From Paenibacillus mangrovi (GTDB taxonomy: Bacteria; Bacillota; Bacilli; Paenibacillales; Paenibacillaceae), in contig NZ_JALIRP010000018.1 of the NCBI RefSeq assembly GCF_022898935.1, forward strand, positions 1 through 63,203: 63,203 nucleotides of DNA, written 5' to 3'. The first letter of the stretch is position 1, and every line of letters starts with the position of its first letter. Made by a program: the position numbers and the translations under genes. Below are positions 43,173 through 50,574 of this stretch, piece after piece. Below the pieces are notes generated by a model. That model did not search any database, had not been told where the DNA came from, and was given only the letters and a program-made list of their open reading frames with translations.

Positions 43173-43186
43173 TCCTAAATTTAGGA
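43173..43186. promoter_or_regulatory. AT-rich palindrome upstream of the spoVG promoter
   Basis: Perfect palindrome TCCTAAATTTAGGA, 20 bp upstream of the sigma-H -35, within a run of A/T. In B. subtilis, AbrB represses spoVG from an AT-rich upstream element. It could instead be part of a weak purR terminator. Confidence 0.45.
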
Positions 43187-43278
43187 ATTTTTTTATAAGA
43201 TTGATAAAGTCGACAGACTTCGGAACTATTCGCCGATAAAAGAATTTAATCGACAAAATTCGCAATATCCATCAACAT

Positions 43279-44109
43279 TTATCGCTTGTTAAAATAATTG
43301 CCTGGACTTACGTCAATTTCCTTGGATTTAGAATCCACTCCCGTTAAGATCGCAAGTGAAACATAATCATGGAGAAGACGCTCCTCTGACTCTACGGCGC
43401 CGGACTCCACCAGCACGCCCACACCTGCTACTTCAGCATCAAATTCTGCCAGCAAATCTACCATGCCCTGAATCGTTCCGCCTGCCTTCATGAAGTCATC
43501 CACGATCAGTACCTTAGACTTCTCCTTCAGCGCACGGCGCGACAGCGACATCGTATGGATGCTTTTATGGGAGCCGGAGACGTAATTGATGCTTACCGCC
43601 GAACCCTCCGTAACTTGATGGTCACGACGTACCAGTACAACCGGCAGGTTAAGCTGGGCTCCGGTCGCGTATGCCAGCGGAATCCCCTTGGTCTCGACTG
43701 TCATGACCACATCGATATCCATATTGGCAAAGGCGGTAGCAAAAATCTTGCCCGCTTCGTTCATGAGAGACGGCTGTCCAAGCAGATCGGACATGTACAA
43801 ATATCCTCCCGGAAGAATCCGTTCCTTCTGCTGCAGCTGGCTGCACAGATCCTGAGCGAAAATGAGCGCCTGCTCCTTCGGGATTTTCGGGATAAATTTT
43901 ACCCCTCCGGCCGCTCCTGCCAGTGTCAACAACTCTCCTATACCCTCGTCCTCAAACACTTCCTTGATAATCACCAGATCCTCGCTGATGGAGGATTTGG
44001 CAGCCCCGTACCGATCAGCGAACGTGGTAAGCGGGATTAATGTATGGGGTCTGGACAGGAGATACTGGGTCATCTCAACCAGACGCGCGCTTCGCTTTAA
44101 TTTTTTCAC
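43279..44109 (-). CDS. purR: purine operon repressor PurR
   Basis: PRPP-responsive repressor of purine genes. It has 276 residues: an N-terminal winged-helix domain (about 1-74, KRSARLVEMTQYLLSRPHTL) and a phosphoribosyltransferase-like domain whose PRPP loop is VLIVDDFMKAGGT. Start GTG 44109 with GAGGAG 6 bases upstream. A 16-bp palindrome and a PurBox-like element in its own promoter region suggest self-regulation. It follows ispE. Confidence 0.97.
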   Translation of the reverse strand: MKKLKRSARLVEMTQYLLSRPHTLIPLTTFADRYGAAKSSISEDLVIIKEVFEDEGIGELLTLAGAAGGVKFIPKIPKEQALIFAQDLCSQLQQKERILPGGYLYMSDLLGQPSLMNEAGKIFATAFANMDIDVVMTVETKGIPLAYATGAQLNLPVVLVRRDHQVTEGSAVSINYVSGSHKSIHTMSLSRRALKEKSKVLIVDDFMKAGGTIQGMVDLLAEFDAEVAGVGVLVESGAVESEERLLHDYVSLAILTGVDSKSKEIDVSPGNYFNKR

Positions 44110-44159
44110 GAAATACTCCTCGCTATCACTTTATCGTTAAAATTACAGCCTGAAATCAA

Positions 44160-44175
44160 AATTGAACGTTCAATT
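44160..44175. promoter_or_regulatory. palindrome upstream of purR, candidate PurR site
   Basis: Perfect 16-bp palindrome AATTGAACGTTCAATT. Its GAAC halves recall the PurBox core CCGAAC. A second PurBox-like sequence AAATCCGAATATT lies at about 44213-44225, between the purR -10 and this palindrome. Confidence 0.5.
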
Positions 44176-44233
44176 TCAAGATAACTTCCATATAAACCCT
44201 TATCTATGTGTAAAATCCGAATATTGTAGTATA

Positions 44234-44263
44234 AATATATCATTTTTGTACGTATTTGTACAA
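44234..44263 (-). promoter_or_regulatory. purR promoter (sigma-A)
   Basis: -35 TTGTAC (44258-44263), 18-bp spacer, -10 TATATT (44234-44239). Confidence 0.5.
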
Positions 44264-44275
44264 TAAAAACAAGGA

Positions 44276-45130
44276 TTAGGTCAACAGTCGCACCGCATAT
44301 ACTTCCTTGCAGAAGCCCCTCAGACCGTTATAGATCCTTGCAACCTTGGATTCTTTGTATACGAGACCAAAAACAGTCGGCCCACTCCCGGACATCAAGG
44401 CTCCGTCGGCTCCAAGCCTCAGCATCGCTTCTTTAAGCTGCCCTACTTGCGGATGAAGTTTCAGGGTTACATCCTCGAGCACGTTGCCAAGACCAGAGCA
44501 TACCGCCCCAAAATCGCCTGCTTCAATGGCTTCGATCATCCCGCTGGCGGATGGATGCTGCTTCACCTCAGCCGCTCTGAACTTGCCGTACACTTCCGCA
44601 GTCGATACATTGATCGGAGGCTTGGCCAAAATCACCCAGCACTGCAGCGGATTTCTAACAGATGCCAGCTTCTCGCCACGGCCAGTTGCAAGCGCCGTAC
44701 CTCCGGTCACGCAGAAGGGAACATCCGAGCCAAGTTCAGCACCAAGCTTCTGAAGCTCCTCCAACGGTATATTCAGATTCCAGAGCCGATTAAGCCCCCG
44801 CAGCGCCGCAGCCGCATCACTGCTTCCTCCAGCAAGGCCTGCGGCTACCGGGATCTTTTTGTCCAAATGGATATGCACGCCGCTTTTCACATCATAGCGG
44901 TCTTTAATCAGTCTTGCAGCCTGAAAGGCCAGATTCTTCTCATCCAGCGGGATATAGCCTGCCTGGCTCGTAATAATGATGGTATCCCGCGGCAGAGCCG
45001 ACATCTCCAGCCGATCCGCCAAGTCCACCATCGTCATAACCATTTCGACCTCATGGAACCCGTCAGGCCGTTTATGTAATACATCCAGCATCAAATTAAT
45101 TTTGGCTGGCGCTTTTTCGTAAATTTTCAA
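44276..45130 (-). CDS. ispE: 4-diphosphocytidyl-2-C-methyl-D-erythritol kinase
   Basis: GHMP-family kinase of the MEP isoprenoid pathway. The ATP motif is KIPVAAGLAGGSSDAAAALRG, read with its flanks, and EKAPAKINLMLDV marks the N terminus; SGSGPTVFGL closes the active site near the end. The start TTG 45130 gives a protein beginning MKIYEKAPAKINL, as in relatives, with GGGTGA 5 bases upstream; GTG 45139 is the alternative. About 284 residues. Placed between sspF and purR as in B. subtilis. Confidence 0.95.
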   Translation of the reverse strand: MKIYEKAPAKINLMLDVLHKRPDGFHEVEMVMTMVDLADRLEMSALPRDTIIITSQAGYIPLDEKNLAFQAARLIKDRYDVKSGVHIHLDKKIPVAAGLAGGSSDAAAALRGLNRLWNLNIPLEELQKLGAELGSDVPFCVTGGTALATGRGEKLASVRNPLQCWVILAKPPINVSTAEVYGKFRAAEVKQHPSASGMIEAIEAGDFGAVCSGLGNVLEDVTLKLHPQVGQLKEAMLRLGADGALMSGSGPTVFGLVYKESKVARIYNGLRGFCKEVYAVRLLT

Positions 45131-45218
45131 GGCGTTCACCCATCCTCAAGTTTCCCTCATTTCAGCTTCAAATCATTATATCAAACTGTAACATGCAAGT
45201 CATTTCGCTTTCGTTATT

Positions 45219-45255
45219 AAAAACGGAGATCCCCATGGTAAATGGTGGTCTCCGC
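45219..45255 (-). terminator. terminator after sspF
   Basis: Minus-strand stem CGGAGACCACCAT / ATGGGGATCTCCG followed by TTTTTAAT. Confidence 0.8.
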
Positions 45256-45275
45256 TGAAATTGCCTATTTAGATT

Positions 45276-45455
45276 TTACGATTTGCGCGATGCAGCCTGC
45301 TCGGCCAGCTGGATGGCCCGTTTCACCATATTGCCGGCATCCTTGGCTTTGATTCCGCCCCAACCTTCCTGCTGAACGGTCTCATAAAAGCCTAAATCCT
45401 TGGCAAGTTCATTTTTCAGTTCTTCTGACATGACACTGCGGCGTCTGCGGCTCAT
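45276..45455 (-). CDS. sspF: small acid-soluble spore protein, alpha/beta type (SspF-like)
   Basis: A 59-residue protein (MSRRRRSVMSEELKNELAKD...). It has the alpha/beta SASP features: an ELAKDLGF segment, the EGWGGIKAKDAGNMVKRAI motif and a helical C terminus. It saturates spore DNA and protects it; in B. subtilis sspF sits at the same place between veg and ispE. AAGGAGG lies 8 bases before the ATG. A candidate forespore promoter and a terminator frame it as a single-gene unit. Confidence 0.95.
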   Translation of the reverse strand: MSRRRRSVMSEELKNELAKDLGFYETVQQEGWGGIKAKDAGNMVKRAIQLAEQAASRKS

Positions 45456-45532
45456 GGTAAATCCTCCTTATCACCCATTTATTGACTCTTGTTTTGCTGT
45501 ATAGGCCAGTCTATATAGGTTCATGCCTTATG

Positions 45533-45562
45533 TATTATTTCTCGTGGGGAAAATCCTCATTC
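45533..45562 (-). promoter_or_regulatory. candidate forespore (sigma-G) promoter of sspF
   Basis: -35 GAATG (45558-45562), 18-bp spacer, -10 AATAATA (45533-45539; one mismatch to CATNHTA). It lies just downstream of the veg terminator, as expected for an independent unit. Confidence 0.5.
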
Positions 45563-45580
45563 GAAAAGCTCGCTGCCAAC

Positions 45581-45611
45581 AAAAAACAGCCCTCCGCGAA
45601 GGATGGCTGTT
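45581..45611 (-). terminator. terminator after veg
   Basis: Minus-strand stem AACAGCCATCC / GGAGGGCTGTT followed by T's. Confidence 0.9.
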
Positions 45612-45625
45612 CCGAAATGATAAAG

Positions 45626-45901
45626 TTACGCCTCTTCAAACTCAGTCCGGGTACTTGCGTTATCATCGCAAATAGTTACTTCCACGGATTCAGTAAGAAT
45701 ATCCGCATAGCTGTATGAAACACGTTTAAAGGTTTGCTGTTCTTGGTCCAGCTTTACAATAAAAACAGAAGGGTACGTTTCTTCCAAGACACCAGTTCGC
45801 TCGACGGTCTTTCGGCGACCACCGTTTGCCCGAAGCGATATTTTTTGACCAACATGAGCTTCGAGATTGCGTTTGATTTCCAATAGCGCATTTTTAGCCA
45901 T
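45626..45901 (-). CDS. veg: Veg protein
   Basis: A 91-residue conserved protein (DUF1021). In B. subtilis Veg stimulates biofilm matrix genes by antagonising SinR and is very highly transcribed. The sequence LEAHVGQKISLRANGGRRKT and the middle GVLEETYPSVFIVKLD are characteristic. GAGGTGG precedes the ATG. Two consensus promoters lie directly upstream, in keeping with the fame of the B. subtilis veg promoter. Confidence 0.96.
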   Translation of the reverse strand: MAKNALLEIKRNLEAHVGQKISLRANGGRRKTVERTGVLEETYPSVFIVKLDQEQQTFKRVSYSYADILTESVEVTICDDNASTRTEFEEA

Positions 45902-45928
45902 TGTCGACGACCACCTCTTTCCTTGTCC

Positions 45929-45957
45929 ATTATAACTTGGTATTCAGTTTTTGTCAA
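45929..45957 (-). promoter_or_regulatory. veg promoter P2, full sigma-A consensus
   Basis: -35 TTGACA (45952-45957), 17-bp spacer, -10 TATAAT (45929-45934). Confidence 0.85.
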
Positions 45958-45968
45958 ATAAAATTTTA

Positions 45969-45998
45969 ATTATATCAGCATCAAAATTAAATTGTCAA
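45969..45998 (-). promoter_or_regulatory. veg promoter P1, full sigma-A consensus
   Basis: -35 TTGACA (45993-45998), 18-bp spacer, -10 TATAAT (45969-45974), 40 bp upstream of P2. Confidence 0.8.
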
Positions 45999-46050
45999 CG
46001 GATTTTTTTGCAACATTTTGGAGTATTTCCGCATACACCCTACAAACGAC

Positions 46051-46084
46051 AAAAAACCTTAATCCATACAGCATGATTAAGGTT
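46051..46084 (-). terminator. terminator after yabG
   Basis: Minus-strand stem AACCTTAATC / GATTAAGGTT followed by T's. Confidence 0.9.
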
Positions 46085-46098
46085 CAATACATCCATTT

Positions 46099-46995
46099 TC
46101 ACATGACGGAAGGCGTTACCTTCAATTGCGAAAGGTCGTTCAGACGAGGCAAGCCGATGCGGTAGCTCCCCCTTGTCTCAACGCCTCCAACGCCCTGTGT
46201 TCCACTGATCGTATTGTGAAGCACGTCTGTCATGTTGATCGTATCCCGTACCGATGTAAACGATGCTTTAGCGGCGACATATACAGGATCCAGAGCGTGA
46301 ATAAGGATGCGCCCCGGTGAGCTGGCAAAGTTGGCTCCCGCTTGCAGCAGCGCCTCAAAATGCGACTGGCACGCACCGGCAATGACCGTCAGCGTATCAT
46401 AATGCCGTTCATACTGTCTTGCCACCTGAATCGCCGTCACGAAATTTTGCGAATTTTTGTAGCTGTTCAGGTTGTAAAGGTCATTATTGGGCCGATGCTT
46501 CAGCACGCCGTCATGACCTGTGATGACGACAATATCCGGCCTGACTCTCGGCAGAAGCCGATACAAGGCATCGGCCATGCCCGATTCATTCACATAGTGG
46601 CCCTCTGCGGGTACACGGAGCTGCTGATATAGGCTCAAACTCTTTTTTAAGTAATTTAAATCTCCATCCAAATGGAGCACTTTACCCGGAACCTCAAAAT
46701 AGGACGGCTGCTCCATCAGCGGCCAATCTCCGCTAAGATCCGCTTGGTTGCGCTCAGCCTGTTCCTCTCGGTGGCGTTTTAGCCTGCTAAAAGATTCATT
46801 TGCTCTAATATTGGCCTTCTGTGATCTTTCACTAAGCGGCGCGTAAGGCACCTTTATAAGGTCATCCAGGGGCGAATCAGCCAGCAGCCGAAACTCGGTC
46901 CCCTTGATCACAGCCAGATTGCTCCGCATATCCTCCACACGAAAAGCGATATCACCGCCATAAGATTTGCGGACGACCAGGTCTCCTACATTCAT
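46099..46995 (-). CDS. yabG: sporulation-specific protease YabG
   Basis: Mother-cell protease that processes spore coat proteins. It has 298 residues. The N terminus MNVGDLVVRKSYGGDIAFRV and the middle VVITGHDGVLKHRPNNDLYNLNSYKNS, read in parts, match the family, with the region GACQSHFEALLQAGANFASSP carrying conserved Cys and His. ATG 46995 is preferred over GTG 46998 because GGGGTGAT is then better spaced. A sigma-K promoter matching the consensus lies just upstream. Confidence 0.93.
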   Translation of the reverse strand: MNVGDLVVRKSYGGDIAFRVEDMRSNLAVIKGTEFRLLADSPLDDLIKVPYAPLSERSQKANIRANESFSRLKRHREEQAERNQADLSGDWPLMEQPSYFEVPGKVLHLDGDLNYLKKSLSLYQQLRVPAEGHYVNESGMADALYRLLPRVRPDIVVITGHDGVLKHRPNNDLYNLNSYKNSQNFVTAIQVARQYERHYDTLTVIAGACQSHFEALLQAGANFASSPGRILIHALDPVYVAAKASFTSVRDTINMTDVLHNTISGTQGVGGVETRGSYRIGLPRLNDLSQLKVTPSVM

Positions 46996-47014
46996 CACAA
47001 CATCACCCCTACCC

Positions 47015-47043
47015 TATGGTATGGGCGAATCTTCCTAATGGTT
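47015..47043 (-). promoter_or_regulatory. yabG sigma-K promoter
   Basis: -35 AACC (47040-47043; consensus mACm), 16-bp spacer, -10 CATACCATA (47015-47023; consensus CATANNNTA). It agrees with the known sigma-K control of yabG in B. subtilis. Confidence 0.75.
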
Positions 47044-47063
47044 CATCACTTTGGGCAAAATAT

Positions 47064-47090
47064 AAAAAACCCGCCTAGGCGAGTTTTTTT
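47064..47090. terminator. terminator after rsmA
   Basis: Stem AAACTCGCC / GGCGGGTTT with T-runs on both strands. It serves rsmA on the minus strand. Confidence 0.9.
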
Positions 47091-47115
47091 CGAAGTCCTG
47101 TATCGGCCTGATCAA

Positions 47116-48000
47116 TTAGCGGATTCCAGCCTTAAGCAGCACATTGCTGAGCGTGGCGAACTCCTGTAGGCTGAGCGTCTCCCCACGCCGTGATGGCTCG
47201 ATTCCCGCTTCGGCTAACAAAGCTTCGAGTCGTTCTCTGCCCTCTTTCGGGAAGAAGCGTGTCTTCAGATTGTTGGAGATCGTTTTACGCCGCTGGGCGA
47301 AGGAAGCCTGAACCACTTGGAAAAAGAACGCTTCATCATCAACTTCAACCGGGGGCTGCTCGCGAACCGTCAACCGGATGACAGCGGACTCTACGTTCGG
47401 CTGTGGAATAAAGACGGTCTTGGGAACAATACAGACCAGCTCAGGAACGCTGTAGTATTGTACAGCTATGCTTAGGCTGCCATAGTCCTTCGTTCCCGGT
47501 ACAGCCGCCATACGCTCCGCAACCTCTTTCTGAATCATGACAACGATGTTCTCAAGCGGCAGCTTCTCTTCCAGCAGCCTCATCAGAATCGGTGTTGTCA
47601 CGTAATAAGGCAGGTTAGCTACAACACTCACTTTGGATACATTCGCAAAATTCTGCTGAAACAATGCCAAAAGATCGGTCTTCAGCACATCCCCGTGATG
47701 TATATGCACATGTGGATACGGCTCCAGAACCTCCTGAAGGATTGGGATCAGTCTCTGATCTATTTCTACCGCTGTAACGGTAGCAGCCTGCTGAGCCAGC
47801 TTTTCGGTTAACGCCCCAATCCCCGGACCGATTTCAAGCGCTCCCTTGGTTGAATCCAGCCCTGCAGCCTCAATAATTTTATTTAAAATATTTTGATCGA
47901 TCAGAAAGTTCTGCCCCAGGCTTTTTTTGAATGAAAAACCATGTCGCTGAATAATTTCTTTCGTCCGTCTCGGTGAAGCGATATCGTCCAATCCGTTCAT
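47116..48000 (-). CDS. rsmA: 16S rRNA dimethyladenosine transferase RsmA (KsgA)
   Basis: Dimethylates the two adjacent adenines at the 3' end of 16S rRNA. The start at ATG 48000 overlaps the rnmV stop (TGATG) and has GGAGAA 9 bases upstream, giving 294 residues; the longer reading to 48105 lies inside rnmV. SAM motif EIGPGIGALTE, catalytic NLPYYVTTPI, and N-terminal SLGQNFLIDQNIL are all seen. The rnmV-rsmA pairing is conserved in Firmicutes. Confidence 0.97.
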   Translation of the reverse strand: MNGLDDIASPRRTKEIIQRHGFSFKKSLGQNFLIDQNILNKIIEAAGLDSTKGALEIGPGIGALTEKLAQQAATVTAVEIDQRLIPILQEVLEPYPHVHIHHGDVLKTDLLALFQQNFANVSKVSVVANLPYYVTTPILMRLLEEKLPLENIVVMIQKEVAERMAAVPGTKDYGSLSIAVQYYSVPELVCIVPKTVFIPQPNVESAVIRLTVREQPPVEVDDEAFFFQVVQASFAQRRKTISNNLKTRFFPKEGRERLEALLAEAGIEPSRRGETLSLQEFATLSNVLLKAGIR

Positions 48001-48551
48001 CAATGATCTTCTCCTTCCTGTTCCAAACGGGCTAACGCCTCTGCAAATTCTTCCCTTGTAATCTGAAAAACGGCCAGGCGCTTGTAAAATTGCTTTCCGT
48101 TGCAATAGCCGATACCAAGGAGGTTCCCCATCGTCATGCGTCTATGGGCAGCGTCTGGATGCACCAGCAGTCCGGCTGCCATTAGGTCTTCCATGTCAAT
48201 TTGGCTCTCGGCTCCTTCATAAGACGTATGTACACGGGAGAGCGCCTTTTGTATCGCTTCTGGTGAAGCATTCTCCACACCGATATCGCCTTTGCGCGTA
48301 GCATCGACTTCCGGAATGAAGGCATGCTTGCAGCCGGGTACCTTGTTTGCAATAATCTTGCGGATCCGTTCACCGGCATGGTCGGGATCTGTAAGCACAA
48401 TGACTCCGCGGCGCTCCTGTGCCAGCGCAATCCGCTGCAATATCCGCGTGTTTATAGCCGAGCCTCCGGTTTCGATCGTATCGGCTTCCACTGCCCGCTT
48501 GACGGCGACGGTATCATCCCGTCCCTCCACGACTATGACTTCTTTTATCAT
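48000..48551 (-). CDS. rnmV: ribonuclease M5
   Basis: Matures the 5S rRNA precursor by cutting both strands of its terminal stem; a 5S gene lies in this same window. It has 183 residues with a TOPRIM domain (about 1-95): VVEGRDDTVAVKRAVE with the catalytic Glu, and LTDPDHAGERI with the DxD. ATG 48551 has AAAGGGAG 10 bases upstream; a longer reading to 48653 runs over the yabE terminator. The C-terminal part binds 5S RNA with ribosomal protein L18. Confidence 0.96.
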   Translation of the reverse strand: MIKEVIVVEGRDDTVAVKRAVEADTIETGGSAINTRILQRIALAQERRGVIVLTDPDHAGERIRKIIANKVPGCKHAFIPEVDATRKGDIGVENASPEAIQKALSRVHTSYEGAESQIDMEDLMAAGLLVHPDAAHRRMTMGNLLGIGYCNGKQFYKRLAVFQITREEFAEALARLEQEGEDH

Positions 48552-48620
48552 GACCCGTTTCTCCCTTTCCCAAAAGCTCATCCGTCCGTTTGTCACCCGC
48601 TTTTCGGACATCCAAACAAC

Positions 48621-48648
48621 AAAAAGAAGAGGAATGCTCCTCTTCTTT
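48621..48648 (-). terminator. terminator after yabE
   Basis: Minus-strand stem AAAGAAGAGGAG / CTCCTCTTCTTT followed by TTG. Confidence 0.85.
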
Positions 48649-48706
48649 AGCATGACATTTTCATGATCATAATACTATAACATTAGAATGGCAATGTAAA
48701 ACCAAA

Positions 48707-49870
48707 TTAATTCACTTCTGGCTTCACCGGACCGATAACATATACCTTGAGTCCGGATTTGCGGCCAAAGTTGTTAGCACGCTTCACAGAGTCATAATAG
48801 ATATCGATCTTATTGCCCTTAATTGCTCCACCTGTATCTTCAGCTCGGCGGAAGCCGACGCCTTCAATGTACACCCACCAGCCGAGCGGAATCACATTTG
48901 GATCCACGGCAATGGTTCGGCCTTCAGTTACATGGGTTCCTGTTGCGGTACGTGTACCGATACCAGGTTCCTCTGCAGAATAGGCCGTCATGGAGACATT
49001 AATCACTTTTTTATATGAGAAATCAACACCGGCTTTACTGACACGGTTATTGCTGCTTACAGCCTTGTTCGATGATGACGCGCTTACTGGTTTTGGTTTT
49101 ACAGACGCCGTTTTGACTACAGCCGGTTCCGGCTTCTTTTTGGTACCTACGGCAATGACTTTATCCTGCGTTTTCGTCTGTACTTCTTTGCCTACCATAC
49201 GCATGGACACCATTTCGCCATCATGGTATACCTTCTCGATATTCTGTACCATCACGCCCGGTTTTCCCTGCTGAACCACACGAACCTCGCCTGCAGTCAG
49301 GCTGGGATCTGCGGTTTTGATGACATGGTAAGGCAGGCTCTCATGGCGCTGCACGACCTGTTTGTTGGTGTGCACGATCCGAATATCTGTTGGACCGGTA
49401 ATCTGCTCGCTTAGAGACGGGGTAACTTTATCCGTTTCCTTCAGCGGTACGCCCTTTTCCTTCAGGACTTCGCCAACGGTATCCCCGGTTGAATTCCATT
49501 GCTTAGTTGTTCCATCAGCTGTCAGTGAAACAGGGACCGCACGATCGATCACCACTTTGTCTCCATCCTGAAGCGAACCGCTCAGCGGCATAGAGATCTG
49601 ATCTTCCGGTCTAAGACTGATAGACTGCTCATCCAGCATTTCTTGTAAAGAAGATTTGTGGGTCTGTATCGATTTGACCTGACCGTCTACCACCAGGTAT
49701 ACCTGCTTTAGCGTTTGTGTGCTAACGAGCAGCAGGACCATGATGATAACCGCGATTGAAACGATAGCTGCAGTAGAGATTCGGCGCAAATTCTCATGCT
49801 TCCATCGTAATGCGTAAGACATGCTGGAGATGTTTGAATCATGGGTCTCTTCTTGATGGAAAATGCCCAC
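48707..49870 (-). CDS. yabE: cell-wall-binding protein with DUF348, G5-like and 3D domains (YabE-like)
   Basis: A 387-residue putative cell-wall hydrolase of the Rpf/YabE type. A cytoplasmic N terminus is followed by one TM helix (about 32-52). Repeated DUF348-type modules (about 60-170) come next, then a G5-like domain (about 175-245), a Lys/Pro/Ala/Ser linker, and a C-terminal 3D domain (about 290-380) with TAYSAEEPG, RTIAVDPNVIPLGWWVYIEG and AEDTGGAIKGNKIDIYY, which keeps the three Asp of the name. The start is GTG 49870 with GAAGGAGG upstream. A c-di-AMP riboswitch and terminator precede it. Confidence 0.93.
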   Translation of the reverse strand: MGIFHQEETHDSNISSMSYALRWKHENLRRISTAAIVSIAVIIMVLLLVSTQTLKQVYLVVDGQVKSIQTHKSSLQEMLDEQSISLRPEDQISMPLSGSLQDGDKVVIDRAVPVSLTADGTTKQWNSTGDTVGEVLKEKGVPLKETDKVTPSLSEQITGPTDIRIVHTNKQVVQRHESLPYHVIKTADPSLTAGEVRVVQQGKPGVMVQNIEKVYHDGEMVSMRMVGKEVQTKTQDKVIAVGTKKKPEPAVVKTASVKPKPVSASSSNKAVSSNNRVSKAGVDFSYKKVINVSMTAYSAEEPGIGTRTATGTHVTEGRTIAVDPNVIPLGWWVYIEGVGFRRAEDTGGAIKGNKIDIYYDSVKRANNFGRKSGLKVYVIGPVKPEVN

Positions 49871-49958
49871 TTTCTCGATCCTCCTTCATAGCCTCGCCAT
49901 TTAGAGTTACGCATGAATGACTTTGACGCGGGCTATACTCAAATTTTTACAAGAACAC

Positions 49959-50003
49959 TCATGGATCATGTGCTCTTGCACCATGAACCTGTCTTTTTTT
50001 CAT
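49959..50003 (-). CDS. possible 14-residue leader peptide upstream of yabE
   Basis: ATG at 50003 preceded at 7 bases by a full AGGAGGTG ribosome site; it encodes MKKRQVHGARAHDP and stops at 49959. It lies between the riboswitch terminator and yabE, so it is made only when the riboswitch lets transcription through. I know of no named counterpart. It may control yabE translation or be chance, but the ribosome site is better than those of many genes here. Confidence 0.4.
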   Translation of the reverse strand: MKKRQVHGARAHDP

Positions 50004-50054
50004 GATTTGCCACCTCCTGTTATACAACAGTATGACGACGCCTTCTCCATTATT

Positions 50055-50106
50055 CAAAACAAAAGAAGCCAGATCAAGAGCTTATGAGGACTCTTTCGTG
50101 GCTTCT
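50055..50106 (-). terminator. riboswitch-controlled terminator before yabE
   Basis: Minus-strand outer stem AGAAGCCA / TGGCTTCT with inner AAGAG / CTCTT, followed by TTGTTTT. It sits 45-95 bases downstream of the c-di-AMP aptamer and would stop transcription before yabE. Confidence 0.75.
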
Positions 50107-50149
50107 CTGGATGTCAGAATGACAGAAAAGTAAATACACGAAACCCTCT

Positions 50150-50360
50150 CTTTTATTGCGCTTACGGGGTTAGCTGTCGGGTTCGGGCGAAAGAGAGCCG
50201 CCCTATCTTCGCGGGACCGCTCATGGCGGACTGCGATCGAATTCACCCCAGAGACCCTGAAAAGAAATCAAATACATATCGAGCTTGCTTCGGCTCATGA
50301 AATGGCCGTTACTCTATGTATCGGTTCCCCCGCTCTTTCGAAGACGAAAGACTCAGCGAG
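50150..50360 (-). ncRNA. cyclic-di-AMP riboswitch (ydaO/yuaA class)
   Basis: On the minus strand the aptamer landmarks occur in order: TCGCTGAG (about 50359), AGAGCGGGGGAACC (50323-50338), GGGGTGAATTC, AGGGCGG, and the diagnostic 3' block CCCGAACCCGACAGCTAACC continuing CCGTAAGCG (to about 50155). These match the ydaO/yuaA consensus as I remember it. The class binds c-di-AMP and usually turns off cell-wall or potassium genes; YabE-type hydrolases are frequent targets. A terminator lies downstream. Confidence 0.88.
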
Positions 50361-50365
50361 ACTGG

Positions 50366-50406
50366 TTCATTGGAAACTGCATCAGAGGAAACCTCTGGCA
50401 GCAGTT
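50366..50406 (-). other. hairpin at the 5' side of the riboswitch
   Basis: Minus-strand stem AACTGC..CAGAGG / CCTCTG..GCAGTT, just before the aptamer. It may protect the 5' end or help folding. Confidence 0.5.
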
Positions 50407-50422
50407 GAAGCTTACTGACAAG

Positions 50423-50452
50423 ATGATATCCTGTTTTGATGCATGTTGTAAA
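50423..50452 (-). promoter_or_regulatory. promoter of the riboswitch-yabE unit
   Basis: -35 TTTACA (50447-50452), 18-bp spacer, -10 TATCAT (50423-50428). It starts transcription about 10 bases before the 5' hairpin. The sequence from here to the tatD stop shows nothing else. Confidence 0.6.
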
Positions 50453-50574
50453 GCGGTAATCAACTACGTTTATTTGAATATATGGTTAAAAAATTGTAAT
50501 ATTCATCGTTTTTTTGATTAAAATTCTTTAATCCATCGACCATGCTCACTTTTTTATCTGTTTTTCTCCTGTTT

